64,000 bases of DNA from Sugiyamaella lignohabitans (lineage: Eukaryota; Ascomycota; Dipodascomycetes; Dipodascales; Trichomonascaceae), in NCBI RefSeq assembly GCF_001640025.1, contig NC_031672.1, positions 5,580,001 to 5,644,000 on the forward strand, read 5' to 3'. How positions within the stretch are numbered: the stretch's first letter is position 1; every line of letters starts with the position of its first letter. The notes under the pieces are model-generated. The model saw only the letters and a program-made list of their open reading frames with translations, searched no databases and was not told where the DNA came from. The translations under genes were made by a program, and so were the position numbers. This document shows, piece by piece, positions 1 through 11,311 of this stretch.

Positions 1-2924
1 TGGCCCGTCTTGTACGTCCAAATCTTTACACAGTTGCAGAGCTCTTCACCGGTTCGGAGGAAATGGACAAAATCTTTATTGAGCGTCTTGGACTAACTTC
101 CTTGATCCGTGAAGCTATGCAGGCTTGGTCAGTACAAGAACTTTCTACTTTGGTTAATAAGAATGGTGGCAGACCAATGGGTTCTTTTGCTAAACAACCA
201 CTCGTCAACCACGGTGAGAGATGGTCCTCAAACGAAGAGGTACATCTCGTTCGAGCATCTCCTATTCACGCTTGGTTCATGGACTGCACCCATGATAATG
301 AAAGTGCAGCAGAAAAGCGAACTGTTGAAGACACATTGCCATCAGGTGCTCTGGTTGCCATGTGTGCTTGTGCTGTAGGATCTACAGTTGGCTTTGATGA
401 ATGTTATCCGAAATCTTTGAATGTTGTCACAGAAGAGAGACAATATACATTTGGTGGTGGAATTTCCGAAATCAAAAAGGTTCTCAATGATGCTCACTTT
501 GAAATGGGTCAACTAAATGCCGATGAAACATATACCCATCACGAAGGACAATATATTACTGTGCACAGAGTTGATCCTAGCTCTGGTGAAGGCTATTTCT
601 TGATTGCCAGAACAAAGTTTCACCCAGACTCTGATCAGAGGCGTAAGTATAACGATATACAAGGAAAATAAGGAAAACCAACTAACAACCTCTTTATAGT
701 CTCTGATGTGGTATTGAAAGGTACTCGTGCAGAATGTGTATTGGCCGTTGCATTAGCCGTTGACGATAGTAAGGAAGCTCATAATCAAGATGACAATAAG
801 GTATATGGAATTCCCACTAAGATCGTTACTCTTGAGAAGCCACATATTGATGTTGTCGAAGAAGAAGGTGAGACTACCAGTATTATCCGATCTCCTCATG
901 ACTTTCCACAAGGCTCGATTGCTCTGATTAAGACATATCAGACATTTGTTGACAAGGAGCTGGATAATTTGGTAAGGAGTGGTGCTCGAGAGGCAGTGGA
1001 AAAACTGAATTGGAATGATTTGAACGTTGCTCTGTACCGTTGTGAGAGCGAAGAACGTGACTCCAGTCGAGGTAAGGAAGGGGTTTACGTTGTGCCTGAT
1101 CATGGTGCCCTGGAGTATGCTGGTATTCAGGGATGGGCATCAGTATTAGAAGAGGTTGTTTTGTCAAATAACCTGGGACATCCACTTTGTGCCAATTTGC
1201 GAAATGGCAGATGGGCGTTGGACTACACGGTTAACAGATTGCGTAATTACGTAGATGAATTTCCCAATCTACAACCTCTGATTGAGTGGTACGAAGTAAG
1301 GTTCAATAGGATCAGACAATTGCCTCCATTTTTGATTCCGAGATATTTTGCATTGATCCTATATACAATCCACTCATCTTGCACCCGAAGAGCTCTTTCC
1401 CTTATGCCTCAGTCATACCAAAAATCTACTTTGTTTTTACAGGAATTAGCTATGGTTTCTGTGCAGATGGTAGGCAAGCTACCCAGCGCTTCAGTATTCC
1501 CATTCGAGCAGGTTGGTTCTATGGCCGCAGGATTGCCTCATTTTTCACGAGATTATATGAGATGTTGGGGTAGAGATGTATTTATCTCGTTACCAGGCCT
1601 GCTACTTGCGTTAGGTAGACATGAAGACGCAAAAAACCACATTTTGGCTTTTGCTGCAACTCTTAAACATGGACTCATCCCTAACTTACTTGACTCGGGA
1701 AGGAATCCAAGATACAACGCCCGTGATGCGACCTGGTTCTTTTTACAGGTGGTACAGGAATATACTCAAAAGGTTCCTGATGGCCAAGATATTCTATTCG
1801 AAAAGGTAAAGAGAAGATTCCCCCTCGATGATACCTATGTGCCTGTAGACGATTCTCGTGCTTTCTCACATTCATCCTCTATAAAGGAAATTGTTTATGA
1901 GATCCTCAGTCGCCATGCCAAAGGTATTAAATTCCGCGAGGCTAATGCTGGTACCAATCTGGACTCTCAAATGCGAGATGAGGGTTTCAACCAGAATATC
2001 TTTGTAGACTGGGATAATGGATTTGTGTTCGGTGGAAATCAATGGAACTGTGGCACATGGATGGATAAGATGGGTGAAAGTGAGAGAGCAGGTAGTAAAG
2101 GCATACCTGGTACCCCTCGTGATGGAGCAGCCATTGAAATCATCGGTCTCCTGAAAAGCTCTCTTCGCTGGGTCAACCAGTTGCATCGCAAGGGTGTTTT
2201 TGAATGGGATCATGTTATTAACCAACACGGTGATAAGATTATGTTGAGGGACTGGGAATACAAGATATCCAGTTCGTTCGAGCATGCGTTTTATGTTCCG
2301 GCATCTGTTGAAGAAGATTCCAGCTATGATATTGACAGCAGCATTGTTAACAGAAGAGGTATTTACAAGGATCTCTATAGATCTGGGAAACCATATGAGG
2401 ATTATCAATTGCGCCCCAACTTTGCAATTGCTATGGTCGCTGCTCCTGAGCTCTTCAACTACAAGCATGCGATAAATGCAATTGGAATGGCGGATAAGAT
2501 TATTCGTGGTCCTGTTGGTATGGCAACTCTAGATCCTTCCGATTTGAATTATAGGCCTTATTACAATAATAGTGAGGACTCCAATGATTTTGCAACATCC
2601 AAAGGCAGAAATTATCACCAAGGACCGGAATGGGTTTGGTGCACTGGATTCTTTTTGAGAGCGTTCCTATTCTTCAATATTAAGAAAGAATCAGAGGAGA
2701 AAGCTATATCGATTGCGGAGGTTGACAAAACTGAAGTTTTTGCCCAGCTTCGTAAGAGAATCTCGGGACACGTACATTGGTTACACACCTCCCGCTGGAA
2801 AGGCTTGACAGAGTTGACCAATAAAGACGGCCAATTCTGCTACGACTCATCGCCTACTCAAGCGTGGAGCGCAGCAACCTTGATAGAGCTATATGAAGAT
2901 GCTCGGGCCCTGGCGGAAAAATAG
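1..2924 (+). CDS. GDB1: Glycogen debranching enzyme, 3' part (5' end outside window)
   Basis: Bifunctional 4-alpha-glucanotransferase/amylo-alpha-1,6-glucosidase that removes branches during cytosolic glycogen breakdown. The frame is open from base 3, so the start lies before the window. Two exons are seen, <1..642 and 700..2924. The 57-nt intron has donor GTAAGT, branch site ACTAAC and acceptor TATAG, and splicing joins DQR to LSDVVLKGTR. About 954 residues remain of a family that is usually about 1,500 long. The visible part opens with the transferase-domain stretch VAELFTGSEE and contains the whole C-terminal glucosidase domain, with DYMRCWGRDVF (near 1553), NARDATWFF (near 1717) and the final SPTQAWSAATL. 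The family and the intron are clear. Codon use resembles the neighbouring genes. Nothing is broken apart from the window edge. Confidence 0.95.
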
Positions 2925-3124
2925 ATCATCTGAAATAAAGGACAACTTGTAAATGATAACTATAATTTAAGTATAACTAGAGCTTTAAGTAACACATGCA
3001 AGTTTGAGGTTTGAATGCGGAGAGATAAGATATGGGTTAGGTCAATGTTTGTTTACATTATAACGAAGATCATTAAGCTGATGCTAAGAAACACATTAAT
3101 ATTAGCAGACGATTTTAATTTGAA

Positions 3125-3709
3125 ATGGTAAGTTAGAACTGTCCAAAGAACTATTATAGATTTCTAACCTCTCAGCCACGAAAAGTAGCTACTCCAGGAT
3201 ATAGTAGTGCAGGACCTACTGCGACTGGTCGTCGAACTATCTCAGGTGCATTTTCGCAACTTACGCCAGGCCTAGCCAGAGAACTTAAGGAATCATTCAC
3301 GCTCTTAGATAAAGATGGCAATGGTACAATAACAAAAGGGAATTTGGAAGAGATGCTCATTTCTTTGGGCCAAGAGCCAACTACCGAAGAGTTGGAAAAT
3401 ATGATGGGCAAAATGGCTTCCCCCCTGACATTTTCAGCATATTTAACTGGAATGTCACACAACCTTAGTCAATTATCATCAAAGAAAGAGCTATTAGCCG
3501 CATTTGAGGCATTCCAAGATGAGGAGGCTGCTGAAAATAATAGCGGAGTAATCGGTTTGGATGAACTCCGAGACTCGTTAGCAGAGTATGGGATGGACCA
3601 CCAGGATATTGAACAATCTCTAGCTGCTTTCACTAGGTCAAGTGGCTTCTCGGGTGAGCATTTCATGTATAGAGACTTCGTTAATCTGCTTCGAGGCGAA
3701 GACAATTAG
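3125..3709 (+). CDS. MLC2: Myosin regulatory light chain (EF-hand)
   Basis: Calmodulin-superfamily light chain that binds the neck of type II myosin and supports the cytokinetic actomyosin ring (family knowledge: MLC2 in S. cerevisiae, Rlc1 in fission yeast). Exons are 3125..3127, holding only the ATG, and 3176..3709, giving 178 residues. The 48-nt intron begins GTAAGT, has CTAAC near 3164 and ends CTCAG, and joins M to PRKVATPGYSSAG. A basic/Ser/Thr N-terminus (RRTISG, a likely phosphorylation region) precedes the first EF-hand loop DKDGNGTITKGN, the only canonical calcium loop. Later EF-hands are degenerate, as usual for this family. Without the splice, the first ATG in frame is at 3353 and would remove the EF-hand, so the spliced start is preferred. 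Confidence 0.88.
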
Positions 3710-3928
3710 CCCTGTGCTGTATACTATTTTTTTTCTATGAATATTTATTTGTCCATATGACAGATAGTCATCCAGACAGAGTCGAGACACTACCATATAA
3801 GAGCCATCAGAACATAAATACAAAATCCAAGAGTTCTTAACATTATTTTTACAAGTGGAATAATAAATACATATAACCTGAGAAGAACGATATCACCGAT
3901 TAGTTGTCTTGTCTCAGCGGCTTTCTAT

Positions 3929-4525
3929 CTATTGGTCAACAATCAACTCATCACATCCCCAATCTTCATAACTTCCGTCAGGAAGGTATCGTCTAATTAC
4001 TAAAGGGATTTTACGCTGAGCAAGTTCCTTCATGGCGATCTGTAAAGGATCGGTTTCACCTTCTAAGTCGACTAAGACTGGAGCATTCATACTGATTTGC
4101 AAAGCACGAGTGCCTAAAACACGAGCTCTTTCATATTTAGTCATGTAGGGCGTGGTAGCTCTCTTTTCTTTGGGGATAGCCAGCTCTTTGGCGGTTTTCT
4201 TTCTCGGTGCTTGGTCTTGGTTCGATACGATCACGGTTCTTCCGTCAGCATCAATTTCCTGAGCAGCAACCGCAGTTCCGTTCTCATTACCATTTACAGC
4301 CCCATTAGTCTCAAAGTCTCCGTCATCTGAAAAGTGTTCTTCGAAATCAGCTTCATCATATGCGTTCTCATAGCCATCATTAAAACTAGTCGACGAGTTA
4401 GTAAGTTGAAGAGAAAATACGGAAAAAAAATACAGTCACCCATAGAATCTATCACACGTAATATACGATTACTTATGAAATTACCACAAGATTTAATGAA
4501 CTTACGCTCCTTCGTCGTCAGACAT
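3929..4525 (-). CDS. RPO26: RNA polymerases I/II/III shared subunit RPB6 (ABC23)
   Basis: Common subunit of the three nuclear RNA polymerases, located at the clamp base. Exons on the minus strand are 4506..4525 and 3929..4385, giving 158 residues. The 120-nt intron has donor GTAAG and branch site TTACTAAC before acceptor ACTAG. The spliced N-terminus reads MSDDEGAFNDGYEN and then an acidic stretch, as in known RPB6 proteins. The C-terminal half has the hallmark segments [37 protein letters not shown] and [12 protein letters not shown]. The first in-frame methionine of the second exon lies well inside the conserved domain, so the short upstream exon is needed for a complete protein. It is divergent from the YAG7-like gene across about 0.6 kb. 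Confidence 0.95.
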
Positions 4526-5139
4526 TGTGTATTTCTATGTGTGGCCCGATAATCTGAACTTTTAATCGCTTCTACATGAAAAAAATCCAAGTAACGTGAA
4601 GCAATGGTAGAGAGGGTAACTAATTACAAGATCGCCCTAGCAGGACCTGCACCAAATATTACAAGTGAGGCAACTGGGAATTAAAATACAACGGGGGAAA
4701 TGGTTCTGGCTAGATCAAACTAATTCTATCAAATCTTTGGAATTTGACATGATAGCCCGTACAACAATTTCATCCTCTTTCCTTTCGTTTTAAATTTCAT
4801 AGGCTTTGGAATAAAATAGAAACATTTAGGCTATAGAGCCGCGCGGCAGGAATTTTCCATTTTTCAATCTCCTTACCCACATGCATATGTTGTCGTCGGA
4901 TCGATCTGAGGAGAAGTGCTATAGTCCACAACAACTCACAGATCAACTCTACTTGTCCATTTTCAAAGTAATCATTGACTGTATTATATTCATCACTTTC
5001 TCCCTTTCTTATACTTATAAGATTATTAGCCTGCTTTTTGGTATACGGAGATTAGTCGGAACTGAAATAACATTGTCCAATTGTATTATTAATCTTTAGT
5101 CTTCGTGGTCATCTACTACCGTCCAAATCAAAACTCATA
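4526..5139. other. Intergenic, divergent promoter region
   Basis: This is the shared upstream region of RPO26 (minus) and the YAG7-like gene (plus). It is AT-rich. A 72-codon frame at 4881..5099 has no recognisable features and ends 40 bases before the next ATG. I see no RNA gene or repeat. Confidence 0.6.
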
Positions 5140-6291
5140 ATGCCTGGAACTACAACAGCCCTAGATGCAACGAATTCTGTGAGTTCGGGTGTACCTGATG
5201 GTATTGAAAAGAAACAAAATGTGGATCAGTCATCTTCTGGGCTCTCCAAGCGTGCTCTTAAGAGATTACAGAAAGAAAAGGCCGGAAATGGCGAGGGTGA
5301 CCATACAAATGTTAATGGATCTTCTCGGGAGAGTCGTGAGGAGTCTGTCACTTCAGATGCTGGCTCTGGCGACATTTTTGTTGACCATTTACAAAAGCGT
5401 ATTCGTAACCTACAGAAGCGTAAGGCCAAGCTGGATAAATATCATGAGATCGCCGAGGAAGCTAAGGCCAAAAACCTACCTCTTACTTTGAACCCAGATC
5501 AAATTTCTGCATTGGCTCAAAGAGAAACTGTAGAAGCTCCTCTTAAAGAATTACAGGATGCTCTTCATTTGTACAAATCTCAAGCTCTTGAACGCATTGC
5601 TAGAGAGAAGGAGCAAAAGGCCCAACATGAAGCCGAGGTTGCCAAGGCTGTCGAGGCTGCCAAGTTAGAGGGCATTGCACAAGGACGTGAGCAATTAAGT
5701 CTTACCGTGAAATTTCTTCGTGCTGCCTCATTTAAGAGACAATTGAGTGACAGTACCCCTGCAGAAGAAAGTGCTGCATTCGAACATTTGTTGAAGGTGG
5801 TTTATGCTGGTGATGACACTTCTCTGTCTGCCTTGGATGACCTCGTCAATGGCTCCTCCAAGCAAGTCTTCGAGGAAGCTAATTCAATCACTTTCGAGAA
5901 AGTTAAAGAAATTTCTCAAATCCCTCCGGAAGAGTTCTTTCTCACCCAAACTGAGGAGGTGGAAGAACCCAAGGTTGAAACCACTGCTGCTGAGAAATCT
6001 CAGCCTACCATCTCTTTTCTTCAAGAAGAAGTAACTGAGGAACCTCAACAGCCAATTCAGGACAATACTGCGTCTCTTCCCGCCAATAAAGACACCGCCG
6101 TTGTGGAGTCTGCTCCTACATCCACCCCCACTGCAAACGGCTCAACTCATCCAACTGATAGACCCCCCTCTGCGAATGAAGCCAATCCTAAGTCCAAAAA
6201 GAAAAACCGCCCTTACTATCGCAACAAACGCAAGGCGAACAAAGATGGTGAGAACAAGGCCACCCCTCCCCCAGCTTCGAACTCTGCCTAG
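5140..6291 (+). CDS. YAG7/caprin-like protein with charged coiled coil
   Basis: 383 residues, no intron. Residues about 80-170 form a charged helical region (DHLQKRIRNLQKRK, KLDKYHEIAEEAK, NPDQISALAQRE) that resembles the dimerisation region of fungal YAG7-like proteins and the HR1 region of animal caprins. Both families are linked to mRNA-binding complexes. A helical alanine-rich domain follows at about 170-260, then a Pro/Ser/Glu-rich linker. The C-terminal tail is very basic (PKSKKKNRPYYRNKRKANK), as in RNA-contacting proteins. No enzyme motif, signal peptide or membrane segment is visible. The start is the first ATG of the open frame. The family assignment is from memory of sequence character and is moderate; the exact role is unknown. 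Confidence 0.7.
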   Translation: MPGTTTALDATNSVSSGVPDGIEKKQNVDQSSSGLSKRALKRLQKEKAGNGEGDHTNVNGSSRESREESVTSDAGSGDIFVDHLQKRIRNLQKRKAKLDKYHEIAEEAKAKNLPLTLNPDQISALAQRETVEAPLKELQDALHLYKSQALERIAREKEQKAQHEAEVAKAVEAAKLEGIAQGREQLSLTVKFLRAASFKRQLSDSTPAEESAAFEHLLKVVYAGDDTSLSALDDLVNGSSKQVFEEANSITFEKVKEISQIPPEEFFLTQTEEVEEPKVETTAAEKSQPTISFLQEEVTEEPQQPIQDNTASLPANKDTAVVESAPTSTPTANGSTHPTDRPPSANEANPKSKKKNRPYYRNKRKANKDGENKATPPPASNSA

Positions 6292-7022
6292 GTTACTATA
6301 TTCCCTTTGCATTCTTTTTATTATTAGCAAAACATCTGCATTCACCTAAAAGTAACTTCTTTTTAGTTATATTCACTATGTCTATTATGTCTCTAAAATA
6401 AGTAGGAGCGAACTTCGTTAGACGAACCTTCGTTCACCACATATTGCATAGAAACTGCTAGCATTTCCTCTGTACACTAAATTTAGTTAACTAAATATCA
6501 GCAAAGAACAATAATGTCAGTGTCGCTGGAGACACCCTGGTAACTGATGATACCGGAATGTACTATGATGCACTGTATTTCATCTTGCACAACGGTGTCA
6601 GAAATAGAACTGCAAAGCAGGTCTAAGACCCTATAATCGAAAACCACAGGACCCAAAACGGGTCCAAATTGGCCAAGATGCCCTGGAGGTAAGAACCAGG
6701 ACGTGACACAAGAGAATACTCAATTGCGAGCTCTATAGGGTCACATCAAAGTGCGGTTTCTGCTGATCATATCAAAAGAGACTAATAATAGTAGGCCTGC
6801 TATACAGATCATACTGTTATTAGCTCAGTTCATATGAACCGCATGGTATAGGAAGTTAAGAGCGTCTGAAATTTTCATATATTTATATCATTTGGACATG
6901 GAGTAGGGTAACTTAATTTATTGGACCGAATCATGTGACTCTGATAGGACCTCATATACAACTATATCAGACATTCCAGTTAATTATTTTGCTATATATC
7001 TACTGTTTGATCCGAATATTTC
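6292..7022. other. Intergenic between convergent genes
   Basis: This lies between the 3' ends of the YAG7-like gene and the ferric reductase. It is AT-rich. A short motif occurs twice, CGAACTTCGTT at 6409 and CGAACCTTCGTT at 6423; each copy can fold on itself. I see no gene. Confidence 0.5.
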
Positions 7023-9231
7023 TCACCAGGAGAATGAGTCTTCAAAGTAATCTACTCTGTATTCGGATTTAACGATGCTTTCGGAGATGCCTTTTCTGAT
7101 GTCATCATTCATTCTATCAGGGCCACAGACCAAGAAGGCAACTGTTCCTGTTGCTTCGGTAATATCTCGTGCAACTTTGGATCTCAAATCTGGAGCTCCT
7201 TGTTTCGTTTCGAACTGAACAGACGAGGTGAGCGATGTTTTTCTCTCACTTCCCAAAGATGATACTGTATCCTCTGGAACCTTTTCTAGATTGGTTGTGC
7301 TAGATGCTGCAGAGGATTCATTGCTAACCAAGACACTTGTTCCTGTAACATACAGACGTACTTCGATTCGAGGATCCTCCTGAATGTATTTCAATTGGTC
7401 TTTAAACCAAGTCAAAGGTTCATAATCTCTCATGACCCAGATAAATACCATTCTTTGAGTTTTGTCCCTGTTTTCCCTCAACTGAGCAGCATAAGGATAT
7501 ATTGATGTAATACCGACTCCTCCTGCCACTAGCACCACAGTTTCATAATTGTGAAGTGGATGAGTCCCTCCATATGGGCCCTCCACTAAAACACCTAGTC
7601 GAGCACATTGGTCTGGTTGGCTCTTGATATATTTTGCAGTGCGTTTTGTAAGACCTTTCTTCACTCTTGCGAAAATCACCAGCTTACCTTGGTCGTCAGG
7701 CACAGGTGAGCATACTACAGTAAAAGGGTGTGATTGCCAGAATCCGTATTTTCGCAGAATATGCAAATAGACATAACAGCCAGGTCGATAATTCCATCTA
7801 TGGGAGTAGTCAATTTTGATTTCCATAATATGCTCTCCATGAAGTTTGATATCTGCCTTGGAGGTGACTCCAGACCAAAAGAGTCTGACAATTCTTGCAA
7901 AGTGGTCGAATGCCCAAATAGCAATCGCAGCATAGGTGTAATGCATTCCGTCTCTACCTTTGACATGAAACCAGACACCAGCCATGGTTAAAGCTGATAG
8001 TATGATGTGAAAATACAGGAAGAATTCATAATTGAGAGAGCGGAAATAGTGAACCGAATGAGTGATTAAGGTACACATAAAAATAGTCGCAGCCACTCCC
8101 CAGAGGAACCAGGCACTTCCTGGAGCTCCCGAAAAGTATTCTGTGTATTCAGAATCATGGACGTATTCAATAGTATAGGCGATGCTGTGAATAACGGCGT
8201 GCATTGTAGTCATTCGTGCTACCCACTTGTGGAATACATTGAAAGTATTCATCTCCCAACCTGTCACATAGATAAGGAGATTATTTCTTCCAGCAAAGAC
8301 CAGCAGTAAAACAAGCTCGGCCATGCAGGTTACACCAGATCTATAAGCAATTGAATCAGCAACTTGATCTGATATTGTATTGTAGAAGACACTATTTTCT
8401 ATTGTCTCAATCCCTACGAAGGCAAGACAGATATTAATAACGAAGAAAGCGAAGATGACGACGGATTCAAATCGAGTAGGAATACTCAATGTGAAGCCAA
8501 AGATGCTCTTAGGAGTTGAGTGATGATATCTTCCTGTGGCAGGCAAGAAGAACTCTGCGCGAATGCGCCGAGATAATGGAAAATCCAAGTACTTGAACAT
8601 ATAGGGACCCAACCTTAGGAACAGGTTGTGGATAGATTTCACGAGCATAACTATTCCCCAAAATCCAATCATAGCGGCCCTACATGTGCTTGTTAGTATA
8701 CGTTTTTTTATACATCAATGGGTACACTTACGCATATTTGTCAGGCTTAACAGATTCTCTTGCACTAACTGCCTCTGCTGCAAATCCATGTTCAACGACA
8801 GCGTAGGGGATGATGAATGGTTTTGTATGAGTTGAATTCAGTTCGGCGGCCGTCAGGTTGGTTTGAAATGTAGGAACCTTAGCAACGATCTCAGGAATAT
8901 TATAGCTGTAATTCGCTGTTTGGACGACAAGCTCAAGTCTATCGTAGTTGTATCCATCAGGCATGCAAGCATAGTTGACATACCAGAAGGCTTCGTTGAG
9001 AAGCGAAGGCGTACTAGCATAGGTTACCATACAACCGACTGCAGTTTCAATAAATGCTGGTTTACGGCAGGTACAACTATTGTAGAGATATGGGCTCGGA
9101 GCAGTGGGGCATCCAAAATCATAGGTGGCTGCTGCCATCATACAAGTATACCCATAAACATCGTTTACTGCTTCTGCGAAAGTTGCCAAATTCAGCAAAG
9201 TCGCTATAGTTGAGAACAGAAATAATCTCAT
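7023..9231 (-). CDS. Ferric/cupric reductase, transmembrane (FRE family)
   Basis: Plasma-membrane flavocytochrome that passes electrons from NADPH through FAD and haem b to extracellular Fe3+ or Cu2+ before uptake. Exons on the minus strand are 8732..9231 and 7023..8679, giving 718 residues, the usual FRE length. The 52-nt intron has GTAAGT, TACTAAC and TGTAG. The N-terminus is a signal peptide (MRLFLFSTIATLLNL), followed by a cysteine-containing extracellular region with N-glycosylation sites. The membrane domain has paired histidines in MHAVIHSIAYTIEY and ITHSVHYF, suited to two haems. FAD binding is shown by HPFTVV, and NADPH binding by VAGGVGITSIYPYA, EGPYGG and the late CGPDRMND. Which FRE paralogue it matches cannot be told from sequence alone. 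Confidence 0.93.
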
Positions 9232-9294
9232 CTTGGTCTAGTGAGCGCTTGATTTAGTGAGCGCTTCTGGTATCTTGTATGGCGGTGGTCGCAT

Positions 9295-9302
9295 AATTTA
9301 TA
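9295..9302 (-). promoter_or_regulatory. TATA box of the ferric reductase gene
   Basis: The minus strand reads TATAAATT about 65 bases before the FRE start codon, a spacing normal for yeast TATA elements. Between it and the ATG lies the duplicated sequence AGTGAGCGCTT (9240-9263). Confidence 0.45.
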
Positions 9303-10456
9303 GCAGTCGTGAAACGCCAGTAGCTAATTGAATGCTCCAGATATTTTATTTTTCTTCGTCTTGTGTTACAACATTGTGTGACTTTATTTACTAGAGATCT
9401 TCATGTTTTCCTGGCCCTTTTCTTTTTTTGTCTGGACACTTCGTGATGCAATTGCCCACTTTTGCTTAACCGTTGTACATCCGACAGACTGGACGGTGAA
9501 AGATATTCACGAACTATGCCTAGATTGCAGTGTTATTCACTCAATTGCATCTATAGGTAATATGTATGCATCATCATTTAAAGGAACGATGAATGGAACA
9601 TCACTCACTATATATGAAGAGTCTTACGAAGTCATAAGATGTTATTTCATCTTTCTTTTAGACAACATACAACAATGTTAAAATAAAATTGATTGCATCA
9701 ATAAAGGACGGATGTTTACTATGCCGTATCATTTAAGTTCATGACAAAAGTAACTTCAAGACTCTCGCCGTCTCAACATGATGCTTTACGGCAAAGTAGC
9801 CGATGCTGATCAGGTCCGAAAGGTGCTGCCAAGATTGATCTTACGCGGGAACGATGTCACACCTAGATCTTACCAAAATAGGAAATTTTGGGGATCTGAT
9901 AAACCTTGGCACCACCAAGAGCTAGCGTATTTCTTTTCTCGGGGAACTCAATAGAGTTGACTAGCCTACCTGGATCTAACAGGGTCGTTTTTCTGTGCTG
10001 TTTCTGCCAGGTTTCAGATTAATAAGGAACGGAAGTTGTGTTCGACAATTATCCGTTATCCAAACTACAATATTTTGATACACTCTCTTCCTTCTGTTTC
10101 TTTGCCATATTTATGAGACAAAGACGCAGTATTTGTGGTTAAGCGTATATCTGTGCGCCTGCAGACCTGCCTCGGCGATCTTTATTACACATGCGTAAAA
10201 GATGGGCAATGGTCTGCGAAATATTACTACTTTGGGGAATTTGATCTTTTTGATAAAAATTTTATCTGATGGAAACTAGACTGCTGATTGGCAGGTTGCT
10301 AGCCAGAACTTGTGGACGACGCAGTTGGATGAATGCAGTCAATATATGACTGACCACATGTGAAGAAACCTGCAGGACGGTAACTAGCTGCTGTGGCCGT
10401 GTAAATAAAATTTGCAGGTGGAAGTCTCAGACTGACATGACTCGCACACGGCACCA

Positions 10457-10490
10457 TGGAAGATTTGATTAGATTAGATTAGATCTTCCA
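10457..10490. repeat. Inverted repeat with ATTAG-repeat loop
   Basis: Arms TGGAAGAT (10457-10464) and ATCTTCCA (10483-10490) enclose three tandem copies of GATTA. It can form an 8-bp stem and lies in the FRE/PPT1 spacer. Function unknown. Confidence 0.55.
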
Positions 10491-11311
10491 GAGTCTGGCC
10501 TTGGAAACGATGACTTTCGGCAAGAAGAGAGCTTAATTGGCGGCATATTTTGAGTTGCTAGTTGATGAAGACCAAACTCAATTGCACCTGTGGAAAGATC
10601 AATGTTGAGAAACAAGTTCCATCAAACAGGTTCTGTTACAATAGTTCGTAGCCTGGTATCAATTCCTTGCGTATTACTTTTGTCATTTAGCTGCACAAAA
10701 GGTAAATTTGCTAGTTTGCCAGGCATGGTTGAGACGGCATACTTGCGGTTACGGGGTTTTTTTGGCTAGGTAGGATGCATAATTTTGTATGACACCACAT
10801 CCAAGTCTGAAACTCGGCATCGGGCTCTAGACATTGCTTTTGGTACTTAGGTGGTCCCTGTGTTTGTTTTGTATGCAACAGACTCTACCGAGCATGCGAA
10901 CACATAGCATGATTCCGGCAAAAATATACTCTAGCTCGGTCTAGTAATACTCGCTGCGTAAACTATTCGTAGCCCCCTTTTTTACAAGATTAAGGATTTT
11001 GAATCTAGTTACTGTCATATTCCTTCAGCTCACAATAATAACCGAACTTGAGAGTATCTGGTTAGTTGAACTTCTTTTAATAGCATATTATCACTATAAA
11101 TGGAATGTGCGCTTCCACCATAAATTTCGCTGTAAGCATTTTTAGTACGGACACTGTATATTTTTGACTATAGGCCTCAACTGTGCCCCTCTGCCAAAAC
11201 GTATTTTTTATCTGCATAACCAGAAAACGCTATCTAATTCTAGTGGGCCGAAGTATCTTAGAATTCCCCAACAAGTTAAAGTAAAAGTATTATTACTGCA
11301 ACAAAACAGGA

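Larger units (their letters stand above)
9232..11311. other. Long divergent intergenic region (2.1 kb)
   Basis: This separates the ferric reductase (minus) from PPT1 (plus). It holds a tandem AGTGAGCGCTT duplication near the FRE start, a 34-bp inverted repeat at 10457-10490 and a TATAAAT about 215 bases before PPT1. The 92-codon frame at 9403..9681 shows no domain or composition typical of a protein. The length is unusual for this genome and would suit a strongly regulated promoter for the iron-uptake gene (inference). No tRNA-like fold was found by eye. Confidence 0.5.

Noticed and set aside
1872..2468. 198-codon minus-strand frame inside GDB1
   Set aside because: It lies wholly opposite the conserved glucosidase domain and has no recognisable features.
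4881..5099. 72-codon frame upstream of the YAG7-like gene
   Set aside because: AT-rich composition with no motif; at most an upstream ORF, which I cannot support.
9403..9681. 92-codon frame in the FRE/PPT1 spacer
   Set aside because: No domain, no conserved pattern and a start that is only one of many in AT-rich DNA.
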